Source: an uncultured Jannaschia sp. (GTDB lineage: Bacteria > Pseudomonadota > Alphaproteobacteria > Rhodobacterales > Rhodobacteraceae). From it: 64,000 nt of DNA. The notes below the pieces were generated by a model, which saw only the letters and a list, made by a program, of their open reading frames with translations, searched no databases and was not told the DNA's origin. The translations under genes and the position numbers were made by a program. Location of the stretch: positions 192,069 to 256,068 of the forward strand of contig NZ_CANLTQ010000003.1 in the NCBI RefSeq assembly GCF_947494025.1, read 5' to 3'. This document shows, piece by piece, positions 1-9,471 of the stretch (positions are counted from its first letter, which is position 1; each line of letters starts with the position of its first letter).

Positions 1-73
1 CCCGCGCCAGATCGCACAGCATCCGCCCCATGCGGCCCGACCCGCCCGTCACCACGATCGCCGGTTTCGCCAT
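1..73 (-). CDS. dapB: 4-hydroxy-tetrahydrodipicolinate reductase, N-terminal fragment (cut by window edge)
   Basis: Only the first 24 codons are present; the gene continues left of the window. The translation starts [19 protein letters not shown], a dinucleotide-binding GxxGxxG loop as found at the start of DapB, the NADPH-dependent enzyme of the diaminopimelate/lysine pathway. It is read divergently from rbfA, an arrangement I associate with Rhodobacteraceae. Other Rossmann reductases could start similarly, so the name is a probable call rather than a proof. Confidence 0.6.
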   Translation of the reverse strand, partial: MAKPAIVVTGGSGRMGRMLCDLAR

Positions 74-181
74 CTCGTCCTCCGTCCTCCGGGTTCCTCT
101 TGGTGGAACGATCCGGCCCGTGCAACGCTTGCGCTCCGGGGGGCGGGCAAATATCCCGCCCGTTCCGAACAGGAGGTCGGC

Positions 182-598
182 ATGGCACGATCCAGACACG
201 AGGAAGGCCGCGGCCCGTCGCAGCGGCAGCTGCGGGTGGGCGAGCTCATCCGGCGCACGCTGTCGGACGTGCTGATGCGCGGCGACATCCACGACCCCGA
301 GCTCGAGGGGATGTCGATCACCGTGGGCGAGGTGCAGGTGACGCCGGACCTGAAGATCGCCACCGCCTTCGTCCTGCCCCTCGGCGGGCGGGACCGGGAG
401 AAAGCCATCGCCGCGCTGAAGCGCAACAAGGGCGAGCTGCGCCGGGCGATCTCGAAGGACATGACGCTGAAATTCGCACCCGACCTGCGGTTCCGCATCG
501 ACGAGACCTTCGATCGGATGGACGCGACCCGCGCGATGTTCGCCGACGAGACCGTGCGCCGCGACATCGAGGCGCCCGACGAAGACGGCGACGAATGA
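182..598 (+). CDS. rbfA: 30S ribosome-binding factor RbfA
   Basis: A 138-residue protein of the usual RbfA size. RbfA binds the immature 30S subunit near the 5' end of 16S rRNA and is needed for late maturation and cold adaptation. The KH-like core is visible: [18 protein letters not shown] near the N-terminus, then the conserved strand '[19 protein letters not shown]' at about residues 46–64. The start follows an AGGAGGT Shine-Dalgarno sequence just upstream. The stop overlaps the next start in an ATGA junction, so the three genes rbfA, the glycosidase-like gene and truB are probably one transcription unit devoted largely to RNA maturation. Confidence 0.95.
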   Translation: MARSRHEEGRGPSQRQLRVGELIRRTLSDVLMRGDIHDPELEGMSITVGEVQVTPDLKIATAFVLPLGGRDREKAIAALKRNKGELRRAISKDMTLKFAPDLRFRIDETFDRMDATRAMFADETVRRDIEAPDEDGDE

Positions 599-1317
599 TC
601 CGGCTGGCCCTTCTCTGCCTTGCCCTGACGATGGTGGCGGCCGGCACGGCCCGCGCCTGCGAGAGCGTGACGCATCGCGACCGCGCCTTCACGATCTGCA
701 CGGTCGATCTGGCCCGCCAGGCGATCTCGCTGCATCTGCTCGGACCGGACGGGGCGCCGCTCGGCGAGTTCGCCGCGCTCGAGCGGGCGATGGATCGGCC
801 CGTGACGCTTGCGATGAACGGGGGCATGTACCATCCCGACCGCAGTCCCGTCGGCCTTTACGTCGAGGACGGGCAGCAGGCGACGGATCTCGTCACCCGG
901 GCCGGGCCGGGCAATTTCGGGATGCTGCCGAACGGGGTCTTCTGCATCCGGGACGACCGTGCCGACGTGATTGAGACGGGCGCCTTCGCGGCCGATCCTC
1001 CCGCTTGCCGCCATGCGACGCAATCCGGGCCGATGCTGGTCATCGACGGCGCGCTGCATCCGCGCTTCCTGCCCCGCTCGCCCTCGGCCAAGCGGCGCAA
1101 CGGGGTCGGCGCCTCGGAGGACGGGCGGGAGGTTCATTTCGTGGCCTCCGACGGCCTCGTGACCTTTCACGAGATGGCGACGCTGTTTCGCGACGTGCTG
1201 GGTGTGCGGAACGCGCTCTATCTCGACGGTTCGATCTCGCGGCTGCACGTCCCCGCGGAGGGACGTTCCGATTCCGGCCGCGCGATGGGGCCGATCCTCG
1301 CCGTGACGGAGCGCTGA
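595..1317 (+). CDS. secreted phosphodiester glycosidase family protein (NAGPA-like domain)
   Basis: A 240-residue protein with an N-terminal signal peptide ([21 protein letters not shown], then C). The body has the features of the phosphodiester glycosidase (NAGPA-like) family: the 'MNGGMY' motif at about residues 77–82, a '[11 protein letters not shown]' stretch and the late '[10 protein letters not shown]' motif. It is expected to act in the periplasm; the substrate cannot be told from the sequence. It starts inside the rbfA stop codon (ATGA) and ends 1 nt before truB, so it is co-transcribed with both although its function seems unrelated. Confidence 0.85.
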   Translation: MIRLALLCLALTMVAAGTARACESVTHRDRAFTICTVDLARQAISLHLLGPDGAPLGEFAALERAMDRPVTLAMNGGMYHPDRSPVGLYVEDGQQATDLVTRAGPGNFGMLPNGVFCIRDDRADVIETGAFAADPPACRHATQSGPMLVIDGALHPRFLPRSPSAKRRNGVGASEDGREVHFVASDGLVTFHEMATLFRDVLGVRNALYLDGSISRLHVPAEGRSDSGRAMGPILAVTER

Positions 1318-1318
1318 G

Positions 1319-2218
1319 ATGGCGCGGCGGAAGCGCGGCAATCCGGTCCACGGCTGGCTCGTCGTGGACAAGCCCGCGGGGATCGGCTCGACGCAGGTCG
1401 TGGGCAAGGTTCGCTGGGCGCTCGACGCGCAGAAGGCGGGCCATGCCGGCACCCTCGATCCGGACGCGACGGGCGTGCTCGCCGTGGCGCTGGGCGAGGC
1501 GACAAAGACCGTGCCGCTCGTGACGGACGCGCCGAAATGCTACCGCTTCCGGATCCTGTGGGGGACCGAGACAAGCACCGACGACGCCTCGGGCGAGGTC
1601 CTGCAGCGGGCGGAGGCACGACCCGGACCGGCGGAAGTCGAGGCGGCGCTCGGGGCGTTCCGGGGCGACATCCTGCAGGTGCCGCCGCAGGTGTCCGCCG
1701 TGAAGGTCGAGGGCGAGCGGGCCTACGACCTCGCGCGCGAGGGGGTCGAGCTGGAACTCGTCGCCCGCCCGCTTTTCGTGGAGCGACTGGAGATGGTCGC
1801 CGCGGACAGGGACGGGGCGGAGCTCGAGATGGTTTGCGGCAAGGGCGGCTATGTGCGGTCCATCGCCCGCGACCTCGGCCGGGCGCTCGGCTGTCTCGGC
1901 CATGTCGGCTGGCTGCGCCGGGTCTGGTCCGGTCCGTTCCGGGTCGAGGAGGCCGTCGCCTGGGACCGGATCGAGGCATTGGCGCGGACGCCGGACCTCC
2001 ATGCGCTGGTGCAACCGCTGGAGCTCGCGCTGGCCGACCTGCCGGAACTCGCCGTGACGGAGAATGCGGCCATCCGGCTCGCGCACGGCAATCCGGCCGA
2101 GGTCCTGACCGGGGCCGAATACGGCGAGACCTGTTGGGCCTCCGCCGGGGGCAGGGCGGTCGCGATCGGCATCTACCGCGCGGGGCAGCTGCATCCGACC
2201 AAGGTCTTCGTCCGCTAG
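1319..2218 (+). CDS. truB: tRNA pseudouridine(55) synthase TruB
   Basis: 299 residues. TruB converts uridine 55 in the T-loop of tRNAs to pseudouridine. The catalytic motif [12 protein letters not shown] is at residues 41–52, with Asp47 as the expected nucleophile. The [16 protein letters not shown] segment at residues 18–33 and '[12 protein letters not shown]' (about 179–190) are further family signatures. It directly follows the glycosidase-like gene with 1 nt between them. The rbfA–truB–(rpsO–pnp) neighbourhood is the classical translation/RNA-decay region of proteobacteria. Confidence 0.96.
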   Translation: MARRKRGNPVHGWLVVDKPAGIGSTQVVGKVRWALDAQKAGHAGTLDPDATGVLAVALGEATKTVPLVTDAPKCYRFRILWGTETSTDDASGEVLQRAEARPGPAEVEAALGAFRGDILQVPPQVSAVKVEGERAYDLAREGVELELVARPLFVERLEMVAADRDGAELEMVCGKGGYVRSIARDLGRALGCLGHVGWLRRVWSGPFRVEEAVAWDRIEALARTPDLHALVQPLELALADLPELAVTENAAIRLAHGNPAEVLTGAEYGETCWASAGGRAVAIGIYRAGQLHPTKVFVR

Positions 2219-2258
2219 GCTTGCCTGGCGGTCCGCCCGGTGGCATCCCGCGTGGGCC

Positions 2259-2777
2259 ATGATCACGCGCGAGTTTACCAAGGGCGACGCCGCCTCCGTC
2301 GCCACCTATTCCGACGATGAGCTCTATCGCTATGACCTCGTCCGCGTCTGGGATCCGGATGGCGCGCGCATCAACTTCGTGATGCTGAACCCCTCCACCG
2401 CGACGGAGCTCGCCAACGACCCGACGGTGGAGCGGTGCGAGCGTCGGGCGCGGGCGCTGGGCTATGGCGCGTTCCGGGTGACCAACATCTTCGCCTACCG
2501 CGCCACCGATCCGAAGGACATGCGCGCTTGCCCGGATCCGGTCGGCGGGCCCCCGAACGATGCGGCGATCCGCGCGGGGGCGCTTTGGGCCGACCGGGTT
2601 GTCTGCGCCTGGGGCGCACACGGGGCGCATCTGGACCGCGGCGCGGCGGTGGAGCGATTGCTGCGCGGGGCGGGCGTGCCGCTGGAGACGTTCGGCCTGT
2701 CGAAGCACGGCCACCCGAAGCATCCGCTCTACATCTCCTACGGGGTCGCACCCGCCCTTTGGGAGGCAACGGACTGA
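2259..2777 (+). CDS. DUF1643 domain-containing protein
   Basis: 172 residues, matching the DUF1643 family by its hallmark segments: 'INFVMLNPSTATELANDPT' (about residues 38–56), 'RVTNIFAYRATDP' (about 75–87), and the C-terminal 'GLSKHGHPKHPLYI'. The biochemical role of the family is not established. It begins 40 nt after truB on the same strand and may be co-transcribed. Codon use resembles the surroundings. Confidence 0.85.
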   Translation: MITREFTKGDAASVATYSDDELYRYDLVRVWDPDGARINFVMLNPSTATELANDPTVERCERRARALGYGAFRVTNIFAYRATDPKDMRACPDPVGGPPNDAAIRAGALWADRVVCAWGAHGAHLDRGAAVERLLRGAGVPLETFGLSKHGHPKHPLYISYGVAPALWEATD

Positions 2778-2897
2778 CGAAGGCGAAGCGGGGCTTTTCT
2801 CCGCGGCGCGTCTGCGGTATGGCCGCGCCTCACTCCAAGGGCCCTGCTGGACGACATCCCGGCTCGTGCCATTCCCTGAACCCCGAAGGAGACCCCG

Positions 2898-3167
2898 ATG
2901 TCGATCACCGTCGAAGAGAAGAACCGCCTGATCAAGGAATTCGCGACCAAGGAAGGCGACACCGGTTCGCCCGAAGTCCAGGTCGCGATCCTGACGAGCC
3001 GCATCACCACGCTTACCGAGCACTTCAAGACCCACAAGAAGGACAACCATTCCCGCCGGGGCCTTCTGATGATGGTCGCGCAGCGCCGGAAGCTGCTGGA
3101 CTACACGCGCAAGAAGGACGAGGCGCGCTACCAGGACCTGATCAAGCGTCTGGGCATCCGCCGCTGA
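2898..3167 (+). CDS. rpsO: 30S ribosomal protein S15
   Basis: 89 residues, the standard length. S15 is a primary 16S rRNA-binding protein of the small-subunit platform. The core '[15 protein letters not shown]' and '[19 protein letters not shown]' are near-invariant S15 sequence. The start has a GAAGGAG ribosome-binding site. A strong terminator follows at once, and pnp lies downstream, the conserved rpsO–pnp pairing of proteobacteria. The 120-nt leader (2778–2897) could hold the S15 autoregulatory structure known from other bacteria, but I cannot fold it with confidence. Confidence 0.98.
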   Translation: MSITVEEKNRLIKEFATKEGDTGSPEVQVAILTSRITTLTEHFKTHKKDNHSRRGLLMMVAQRRKLLDYTRKKDEARYQDLIKRLGIRR

Positions 3168-3196
3168 AGCGAATGACGACCGCGACACGAGACGAA

Positions 3197-3219
3197 GGGG
3201 GCCGCACGGCCCCCTTTTT
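3197..3219 (+). terminator. intrinsic terminator after rpsO
   Basis: GGGGGCC (3197–3203), loop GCAC, GGCCCCC (3208–3214), then TTTTT. A perfect 7-bp GC stem followed by a U-tract about 30 nt after the rpsO stop. Readthrough would be needed for co-transcription with pnp. Confidence 0.9.
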
Positions 3220-3378
3220 CGTTCATGGGACATCGTTCCGGACCCATAGCCGTGCCGGCCTGCGTCGGTGGAACCGCGGCGCGCACGGGCACGCCGGCGC
3301 GGTCTCTGGCGGGTCGGATGGCGCAAGCTCCCTGTCCGGAACGGGATCGAGGGCGGCGCGGTCTCCGGGTTCAACGGC

Positions 3379-3615
3379 ATGAGCGGGCCGATCCCGTCCG
3401 ACGCCGCGAGCCCCGGGGCGGGCATCGCCTCCTCCGACGCTTCCGGGTCCGGCCCGGCCGGGGCGGCTTCGGCGACCGCCACGCCGGCGGCGGGCGGCGC
3501 CGACGACCTGCAACTGGGTCCCGTCGTCACCGCGTTGGTGGATCACTGCACCGCGAATCCGGATACGACGATGGCGGAGGCCGTCCGATCGGCCCGGACC
3601 GCGGGCGGAAACTGA
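3379..3615 (+). CDS. small hypothetical protein between rpsO and pnp
   Basis: A possible 78-residue protein starting MSGPIPSDAASPGAG. The first half is rich in Ala, Gly, Ser and Pro and probably disordered. The second half ('LQLGPVVTALVDHCTANPD' and 'TTMAEAVRSARTAGGN') could form two short helices. The third codon positions are almost all G or C, which fits a real gene in this genome, but there is no clear ribosome-binding site. The same frame is open back to 3268, so an earlier start is possible. I recognise no family. Non-coding pnp leader is the main alternative. Confidence 0.35.
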   Translation: MSGPIPSDAASPGAGIASSDASGSGPAGAASATATPAAGGADDLQLGPVVTALVDHCTANPDTTMAEAVRSARTAGGN

Positions 3616-3825
3616 TTCCGGCGGCTGCCGAGCGTCGGTCGCTCCGGATCGGGAGGGGATCGCGCGCGCCTTTACCTTTGGGTGGGAAATGGGATATGGC
3701 CGCCCAATCTGAGACGTGACGCGTTGGACCCCGGCGTCGTGCGAAGGACAGGGGTCGGCGGCAATGGGGCCGCCATACACACGGAGGACCCGGAGGGCCG
3801 GGTGAGCCTCCAGACAGGATACGCA

Positions 3826-5958
3826 ATGTTCAACATCGTGAAGAAAGAGTTGGAGTGGGGCCACGACACCCTCACTCTGGAGACGGGAAAGATCGCCCGT
3901 CAGGCCGATGGCTGCGTCGTCGCCACCTACGGCGAGACCTCCGTGATGGCCGCCGTTACCTATGCCAAGGCGCCGAAGCCGGGGCAGGACTTCTTTCCGC
4001 TGACGGTCCACTACAACGAGAAATACTACGCCGCGGGCAAGATTCCCGGCGGCTTCTTCAAGCGGGAGGCCCGGCCGACCGAGAAGGAGACGCTGACCTC
4101 GCGCCTGATCGACCGGCCGATCCGGCCGCTTTTCGTCGAGGGCTTCAAGAACGAGGTGCTCGTCATCTGCACCGTGCTGAGCCACGACCTCGAGAACGAC
4201 CCCGACGTCGTCGCGATGATCGCCGCCTCGGCCGCGCTGACGATCTCCGGCGCGCCGTTCATGGGGCCGATCGCCGGCGCCCGCGTGGGTTTCGTCGACG
4301 GGGAATACGTGCTGAACCCGTCCGTCGATGACATGCAGGGGCTCAAGAACGATCCCGAGCAGCGTCTCGACCTCGTCGTTGCGGGCACCAAGGACGCCGT
4401 GATGATGGTCGAGTCGGAAGCCTACGAGCTTTCCGAGGCGGAGATGCTGGGTGCCGTGAAGTTCGGCCACGAGCAGATGCAGCCGGTGATCGACCTGATC
4501 GTGTCGCTGGCCGAGGACGCCGCGAAGGAGCCGTTCGACTTTCAAGCGCCGGATTATTCCGCGCTCTACGAAGCGGTGCGTTCGGCGGGCGAGGGCCGGA
4601 TGCGCGACGCCTACGCCATCACCGACAAGCAGGAGCGGACGAGCGCCGTTTCCGCCGCCAAGGAGGCGATCCGCGCCGAGCTTGCCGAGGAGCAGCTCGA
4701 GGATCCGAACCTCGGCACCGCGCTCAAGAAACTCGAATCGTCGGTCTTGCGCGGCGACGTGGTAAAGAACGGCAAGCGGATCGACGGGCGCGCCCTCGAC
4801 ACCGTGCGCCCGATCGTCTCGGAAGTGGGCCTCTTGCCCCGCACCCACGGCTCGGCGCTCTTCACGCGCGGCGAGACGCAGGGCCTCGTGGTCACCACGC
4901 TCGGCACCGGCGACGACGAGCAGTTCATCGACGCGCTGCACGGCAACTTCAAATCGAACTTCCTGCTGCACTACAACTTCCCGCCGTACTCGGTCGGCGA
5001 AGTGGGCCGCTTCGGGCCTCCGGGCCGGCGCGAGATCGGCCACGGCAAGCTCGCCTGGCGGGCGCTGCAGGCGGTCCTGCCGTCGGCGACGGATTTCCCC
5101 TACACGATCCGTCTGGTTTCCGAGATCACCGAGTCGAACGGCTCCTCCTCGATGGCCACGGTCTGCGGCGCGTCGCTGTCGATGATGGACGCGGGCGTGC
5201 CGCTGAAGGCGCCGGTCGCCGGCGTGGCCATGGGCCTCGTGCTCGAGTCGGACGGTGAATACGCCGTGCTGACCGACATCCTGGGCGACGAGGATCATCT
5301 CGGCGACATGGACTTCAAGGTCGCGGGCACCGAGGACGGCATCACCTCGCTGCAGATGGACATCAAGGTCGCCGGCATCACGCCCGAGATCATGGAGACG
5401 GCGCTGGCGCAGGCCAAGGCCGGTCGCGTCCACATCCTGGACGAGATGTCGAAGGCGCTGACGGAGGGCCGGTCCGAGTTCTCCGCCCATGCCCCGCGCA
5501 TCGAGACGATGCAGATCCCGACCGACAAGATCCGGGAAGTGATCGGTTCGGGCGGCAAGGTCATCCGCGAGATCGTGGAGACCTCCGGCGCCAAGGTCGA
5601 CATCAACGACGACGGCGTGATCAAGATCGCGTCCGCCAACGGCGAGGCCATCCAGAAGGCCTACGACATGATCCATTCGATCGTGGCGGAGCCGGAAGAG
5701 GGCAAGGTCTACAAGGGCAAGGTCGTGAAGATCGTCGATTTCGGCGCCTTCGTGAACTTCTTCGGCAAGCGCGACGGGCTGGTCCATGTCAGCCAGATCG
5801 AGAACAAGCGGCTGAACCACCCGTCCGACGTGCTCAAGGAAGGTCAGGAGGTCTGGGTCAAGCTTCTGGGCTTCGACGACCGCGGCAAGGTCCGGCTCGC
5901 CATGAAAATGGTGGACCAGGAGACCGGCGAGGAAAGCGTGAAGGAAGAGGCCGAATAA
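3826..5958 (+). CDS. pnp: polyribonucleotide nucleotidyltransferase (PNPase)
   Basis: 710 residues, the normal PNPase length. The enzyme degrades RNA 3' to 5' by phosphorolysis, alone or in the degradosome. Domain order: first RNase PH core (about 1–230), linking helices, second RNase PH core (about 310–540) with the acidic '[13 protein letters not shown]' stretch near residue 495, KH domain with the GSGG loop (about 563–620), and S1 domain ('[18 protein letters not shown]', about 628–645). I chose the ATG at 3826 ([11 protein letters not shown]) because it matches the usual N-terminus, although the frame is open farther upstream. The roughly 210-nt region before it is the likely site of PNPase autoregulation. 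Confidence 0.98.
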   Translation: MFNIVKKELEWGHDTLTLETGKIARQADGCVVATYGETSVMAAVTYAKAPKPGQDFFPLTVHYNEKYYAAGKIPGGFFKREARPTEKETLTSRLIDRPIRPLFVEGFKNEVLVICTVLSHDLENDPDVVAMIAASAALTISGAPFMGPIAGARVGFVDGEYVLNPSVDDMQGLKNDPEQRLDLVVAGTKDAVMMVESEAYELSEAEMLGAVKFGHEQMQPVIDLIVSLAEDAAKEPFDFQAPDYSALYEAVRSAGEGRMRDAYAITDKQERTSAVSAAKEAIRAELAEEQLEDPNLGTALKKLESSVLRGDVVKNGKRIDGRALDTVRPIVSEVGLLPRTHGSALFTRGETQGLVVTTLGTGDDEQFIDALHGNFKSNFLLHYNFPPYSVGEVGRFGPPGRREIGHGKLAWRALQAVLPSATDFPYTIRLVSEITESNGSSSMATVCGASLSMMDAGVPLKAPVAGVAMGLVLESDGEYAVLTDILGDEDHLGDMDFKVAGTEDGITSLQMDIKVAGITPEIMETALAQAKAGRVHILDEMSKALTEGRSEFSAHAPRIETMQIPTDKIREVIGSGGKVIREIVETSGAKVDINDDGVIKIASANGEAIQKAYDMIHSIVAEPEEGKVYKGKVVKIVDFGAFVNFFGKRDGLVHVSQIENKRLNHPSDVLKEGQEVWVKLLGFDDRGKVRLAMKMVDQETGEESVKEEAE

Positions 5959-5983
5959 GGCCCTCTTCCGAACCACGCGGCGA

Positions 5984-6012
5984 GGGCCCCGGCAGCGATG
6001 CCGGGGCCCTTT
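5984..6012 (+). terminator. intrinsic terminator after pnp
   Basis: GGGCCCCGGC (5984–5993), loop AGCGAT, GCCGGGGCCC (6000–6009), then TTT. A perfect 10-bp stem about 25 nt after the pnp stop. Confidence 0.88.
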
Positions 6013-6173
6013 CGCGTTTCGGGGGCCGTGCTCCGCCCGGCGTTGCCGCGGTTCCACGGTGATCCGCCGCTTTCGTATCGGTTCGAACGAATCGGATGAC
6101 AGCGGGCCGACAGGCGCGGGACATTCGCCGCGCACCGGACAATTGCCGAAACGAATAATGAACGAGGGTCAAC

Positions 6174-6590
6174 GTGATACAGGAATTCAAGGACTTCATC
6201 GCCAAGGGCAACGTGATGGACCTCGCCGTGGGGATCATCATCGGCGCGGCCTTCACCGCCATCGTGACGTCGCTCGTCGAGGATCTGATCAATCCGTTGA
6301 TCGGTCTCTTCGTCGGCGGCCTCGACTTCAGCAATCTGAGCTTCGGCGTGGGCGAGGCGCAATTCATGTACGGGAACTTCATCACGGCGGTGATCAATTT
6401 CCTGATCGTCGCCTTCGTCGTCTTCCTTCTCGTGAAGGCCGTGAACCGCCTGCGGTCGGTCGCCGAGCGTCCCGATGACGTGGCCCCCGACGTGCCCACC
6501 GGCCCGTCCGAGCTCGACGTGCTTATCGATATCCGCGATCAGCTCGCCGCCCGCCCGGCTCCGCCGCGCGGCCCCGCCGATCCGGCCTGA
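6174..6590 (+). CDS. mscL: large-conductance mechanosensitive channel MscL
   Basis: 138 residues, starting at GTG behind a GAGG ribosome-binding site. MscL is a homopentameric inner-membrane valve that opens under osmotic downshock. The N-terminal amphipathic helix ([12 protein letters not shown]), the Gly-rich first membrane helix ([18 protein letters not shown], about residues 14–31), a short periplasmic loop and the second membrane helix (about 67–90) are in the family order. The C-terminal tail after residue 100 is Pro-rich. The gene points toward ald; their shared terminator has been split by an insertion element. Confidence 0.95.
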   Translation: MIQEFKDFIAKGNVMDLAVGIIIGAAFTAIVTSLVEDLINPLIGLFVGGLDFSNLSFGVGEAQFMYGNFITAVINFLIVAFVVFLLVKAVNRLRSVAERPDDVAPDVPTGPSELDVLIDIRDQLAARPAPPRGPADPA

Positions 6591-6605
6591 GGTCGAAACA
6601 CGAAA

Positions 6606-6614
6606 AAGGGGCCC
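6606..6614. other. left half of a disrupted mscL/ald terminator stem
   Basis: AAGGGGCCC. It pairs perfectly with GGGCCCCTT, which lies on the far side of the insertion element (the last G of the duplicated target, or 9504–9512 on the right). Before insertion the sequence would read AAGGGGCCC–GCGGCG–GGGCCCCTT, with five A residues at 6603–6607 that become the U-tract for transcripts coming from ald. It probably served mscL and ald as a bidirectional terminator. Confidence 0.75.
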
Positions 6615-6622
6615 GCGGCGGG
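6614..6622. repeat. target-site duplication, left copy (CGCGGCGGG)
   Basis: Nine bases, CGCGGCGGG, abut the left inverted repeat exactly. The identical nine bases abut the right inverted repeat at 9497–9505. The match fails on the very next base on both sides, as expected for a true target duplication. Confidence 0.88.
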
Positions 6623-6647
6623 TGACGCATTCCGTATGGTGGGAGGC
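6623..6647 (+). repeat. left terminal inverted repeat of the insertion element
   Basis: Begins TGACGCATTCCGT and ends GGTGGGAGGC. It matches the reverse complement of 9472–9496 at 23 of 25 positions; the only differences are the two central bases (AT here, CC in the other end). Confidence 0.9.
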
Positions 6648-6737
6648 TGATCCGAGGCTCCGGAGTGAACTATGAAAGTCCACGCCTTGTAAGGGCGCGG
6701 CCTTATCCTAGCGGTTTCCTCATCGTTCGCGACCGAT

Positions 6738-9206
6738 CTACGAAAATGCGGCAGGTTCCGTCTTGCGTTGCCCTCTCGCTCGTTCGAACCGCGCCCCAAG
6801 CTTGGTGCCCATATAAATCCACGGGCGATACAACATCCGATAGATGTCGGGCGGGTCCTGCGTGCCGTCCTTCCGCTTCGTGTAGGCATCCATACCGTGT
6901 CGCATGGCCGGCGTCATTCGTGCGCGCGAGCGCCGCGCCCGTGGCGGTAGATCAACGAACTCATCCGTCCCAGGTATTTTAAGGGCGCGCGGTGTCAGCT
7001 TCGGAGGATCTATGAGGTCGTCGATCTCCTCGTAGGGACATGCGTAGGGCCGCGGTTCGAAGAAGTTGTAGTGAACGCGGTAGATGTTCAGGAGCGCGAT
7101 CAGGGTCCTGGGATTGAAGATCGCGCCCTGGATGTAGGAGCCGCCGACGCGGGCACCTCCACTGCCGGCCCGGGCGGCGACGCTCATTCTCTCGCGCAGA
7201 GAGTTCATGAAGGAGCTGACCGGCTGAAGCGTGGCCTTGTAGACCCAAGGCGCGAGCTCTTCGCGCAGGTCCTGGCTCAGCTCTTCCTGGTCGAACGGCA
7301 CCTTCTTCAGCGTCCTGCGCAGGTGGCGTGGCAGCATGGGGAAACCGACGGTCTTGTCGATTTCTCCGCTCGCCTGGGTCGAGGACCGGACCCAGAGCAA
7401 AGGGAAGACCTCGGACCGGTAGTTCGAGATCTGGAAATGCGCGGCAGTGCCCCGGAGAGCGGTCTCCATACGGTCGGCGATGAAAGCCTCGCTCACAATC
7501 TGCGCATCCGTCCATGGGTCGAAGCGCCCGGCATACATGCCGTCGTTGTGGAAGCGTTTCCGCGCCTTGCGATACTCCTTCACCTTCCCGAGCTTTTCCG
7601 GCTTCGTGGCCTTCTTGTTGAATGTCATGGCCAGCCACGCGAACCGGTCCTCCCGGATCTCCTCGTCGAAGATATGCGGCAGCAGGGGCGGCAGGGTCGC
7701 CTCCTGTTCCGTGGTCAGGACAATCGACCCGCGCGGGAGCATCTCCTTCAGAAGCGCGAAATGGGCGCCCTTCGTGTAGATATCCTTGGTCGTGACGCCC
7801 TTGAACGAGCCACGCTCCTCGGATTCGTCGATCGGAAAGCCGAACCACCCCTCCGAGATCATCCGGATATTGGCAATCATGCCGTTTGTGCGGGCGATCA
7901 CCTCGTCCTTCTCGGTCCGCTGGCTCTTGTCCTTCTTCGGCATTCGGCGTTTCGCCCGGCTCTGGAATGCCTTGATCTCGTTGACGCAGGCGGCGAAGAA
8001 CTGCGGTTCGTGATACCGTCCAGTCGGCCGTTGCCAGGAGAATTTCGGGGCCGTTCGCACCTTGCCGTTGGGATACTGCTGTTCGAGGTTCTGCGGCATG
8101 CCGACCTCATCGAGGTAGGTGGCGTTGAACATGTCCAGAGGCGTGGCACGCGGGTCGAAGTCGACATCGAGCCGGTAGACATAGCCACTGCGGGCGTCAG
8201 CGGTGATCGCGCAGTTGAGTTGCGTGTTCCGTCGGTCTGTCGAGGTCTCCCAGTTCACGGTGAGGACCATGTCGTCGTGGCTGAGAAGGTGCTCGACCGC
8301 TTCACCGCTTCGTTCAACCTTGTCCTTCCATCTGCGCAGCATCTCGCGCTCGTAGGCCAGGAAGACTCCTTCGAGGCATTCGATCCGGTCGTAGATCCGA
8401 GACATGCCGATCTTCTTGCCGGTTGCGGCGGTCCCGATCATCCGCTGTATGTCGACGATCCCCGCGCTGTTCAGCACCGCCCCGAGTATCCTGAGATTGT
8501 CGGCGGTCGTCTTCTGCCCGGCATGGGGTAGCGCGACAGCGAAACGCGCACCCTTCTTCCCCCGGCAGGGCTTGTGAAGCACGCGAAGAGACGAGGGCGT
8601 CCTCTTCCTGCGAAGGGGGTTTCCTTCGTGGTCCTTCGATCGCTCGTGGACGCCGTCGAGCGCGAACTCGTCGGGATCATCCAGAAACCGTTTGCCACAG
8701 GCTCCGCAGGAGGGCCCGTCGAGAACGCCATTGAAGTTCCTGAGCCTGTCGATCTCCTCTTTGAGGTGATCCGGCGACAGGATCGAGAAGCCGGAGTCGC
8801 AGATGCCGCCCTCGTGCGTCTGACCCAGGCACCGGACCGTGCGCTGATCGGACCACACATGCGGGTCGTTTTGGTAGGCGAACACGCGCGAGACGCGGCG
8901 ATGTTTCTTGTCAGCTCCGGCGAGCTTGTAGGCCCCGGGCCCGTGCGTCTCGACGAGCTGTAGCTGCTCCGGAGAAGCGTCCGGTCGCTTTTCCTTCCAT
9001 CTCGACATGCGGGCCGCCCGATCGGTCAACTGCTGTCCGATGTTGGAACAGTCCGGGTTCGCGCACGTGTTGATGCGGTGCTCCCCTGCGCCCGGATAGA
9101 GCTGCGAGAGCTTGAAGTTGAAAGTTGCCAAGCCTGCCATCAGAACCTCGGATTTCCGCGGCTCTGCCTCAAGTCGTTTTTTGACCAAAGACCAGAAAAT
9201 CCGCAT
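6738..9206 (-). CDS. large zinc-finger transposase-like protein of the insertion element
   Basis: 822 residues from the first ATG; an alternative start at 9140 (MAGLATFNFKLSQ) has a better ribosome-binding site (GAGG) and would give 800. Visible parts: zinc-binding pairs C48/C53, C126/C136 and C167/C170 (CGACGKRF), resembling the InsA-type double finger; a helix-turn-helix-like segment at about 249–280 (VDIQRMIGTAATGKKIGMSRIYDRI); a mixed beta region at about 313–350 (VLTVNWETSTDRRNTQ...DARSGYVY); 'AHFALLKEMLPRGSIVLTTEQE' near 481–502; and the C-terminal 'LNIYRVHYNFFEPRPY' (706–721), a form common at the end of DDE transposases. Clear catalytic Asp residues of a DDE triad are not evident. It is the only gene in the element, so I infer it is the transposase. 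Confidence 0.7.
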   Translation of the reverse strand: MRIFWSLVKKRLEAEPRKSEVLMAGLATFNFKLSQLYPGAGEHRINTCANPDCSNIGQQLTDRAARMSRWKEKRPDASPEQLQLVETHGPGAYKLAGADKKHRRVSRVFAYQNDPHVWSDQRTVRCLGQTHEGGICDSGFSILSPDHLKEEIDRLRNFNGVLDGPSCGACGKRFLDDPDEFALDGVHERSKDHEGNPLRRKRTPSSLRVLHKPCRGKKGARFAVALPHAGQKTTADNLRILGAVLNSAGIVDIQRMIGTAATGKKIGMSRIYDRIECLEGVFLAYEREMLRRWKDKVERSGEAVEHLLSHDDMVLTVNWETSTDRRNTQLNCAITADARSGYVYRLDVDFDPRATPLDMFNATYLDEVGMPQNLEQQYPNGKVRTAPKFSWQRPTGRYHEPQFFAACVNEIKAFQSRAKRRMPKKDKSQRTEKDEVIARTNGMIANIRMISEGWFGFPIDESEERGSFKGVTTKDIYTKGAHFALLKEMLPRGSIVLTTEQEATLPPLLPHIFDEEIREDRFAWLAMTFNKKATKPEKLGKVKEYRKARKRFHNDGMYAGRFDPWTDAQIVSEAFIADRMETALRGTAAHFQISNYRSEVFPLLWVRSSTQASGEIDKTVGFPMLPRHLRRTLKKVPFDQEELSQDLREELAPWVYKATLQPVSSFMNSLRERMSVAARAGSGGARVGGSYIQGAIFNPRTLIALLNIYRVHYNFFEPRPYACPYEEIDDLIDPPKLTPRALKIPGTDEFVDLPPRARRSRARMTPAMRHGMDAYTKRKDGTQDPPDIYRMLYRPWIYMGTKLGARFERARGQRKTEPAAFS

Positions 9207-9471
9207 GAATCGAAGTTAATACGGACATTCGTCCGCGGTCCCACGGTCGCGCGGGGGTCAAGCTTGTCGTCGATGAATATTGGCTGTATCGTAGCAATAC
9301 GAAGCAGAAATTTTCCCGGGTGGGGGAGTTCTGCCTTCTGCCACGGCTGACGCGACAGTCCGAGAAAAAAGTCTCGGATTTCCGGCCTATTTCTATTGTT
9401 CAGGCCCTCAGCAAATCCGCCTAAAATACAATGACCTGCCGCGCGGTGCGCGACAGGTCAGGTTGTTCAGG
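9207..9471 (-). other. non-coding right end of the insertion element (transposase upstream region)
   Basis: This A+T-richer stretch lies between the transposase start and the right inverted repeat. It must hold the transposase promoter. It contains two hairpins: TCCGAG/CTCGGA around an A-run at about 9359–9378, and the stronger one at 9433–9461 listed separately. No second gene is visible. Confidence 0.6.
9433..9461 (-). terminator. hairpin just inside the right end of the insertion element
   Basis: TGACCTG, one C/A mismatch, CGCGC, loop, GCGCG, CAGGTCA. On the minus strand it is followed by TTGTATTTT. It lies between ald and the transposase gene, both on the minus strand. It would stop readthrough from ald into the transposase gene and could replace the ald terminator that the insertion broke. 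Shielding of transposase genes from outside transcription is known in several IS families; applying it here is inference. Confidence 0.65.

Noticed and set aside
3223..6135. 970-codon open frame on the minus strand
   Set aside because: It is antisense to pnp over its whole useful length and arises from the GC-rich codon pattern; no family motif or ribosome-binding site.
6680..6704. Weak hairpin at the left end of the insertion element
   Set aside because: Short stem with a wobble pair and no U-tract; not good enough to call a terminator.
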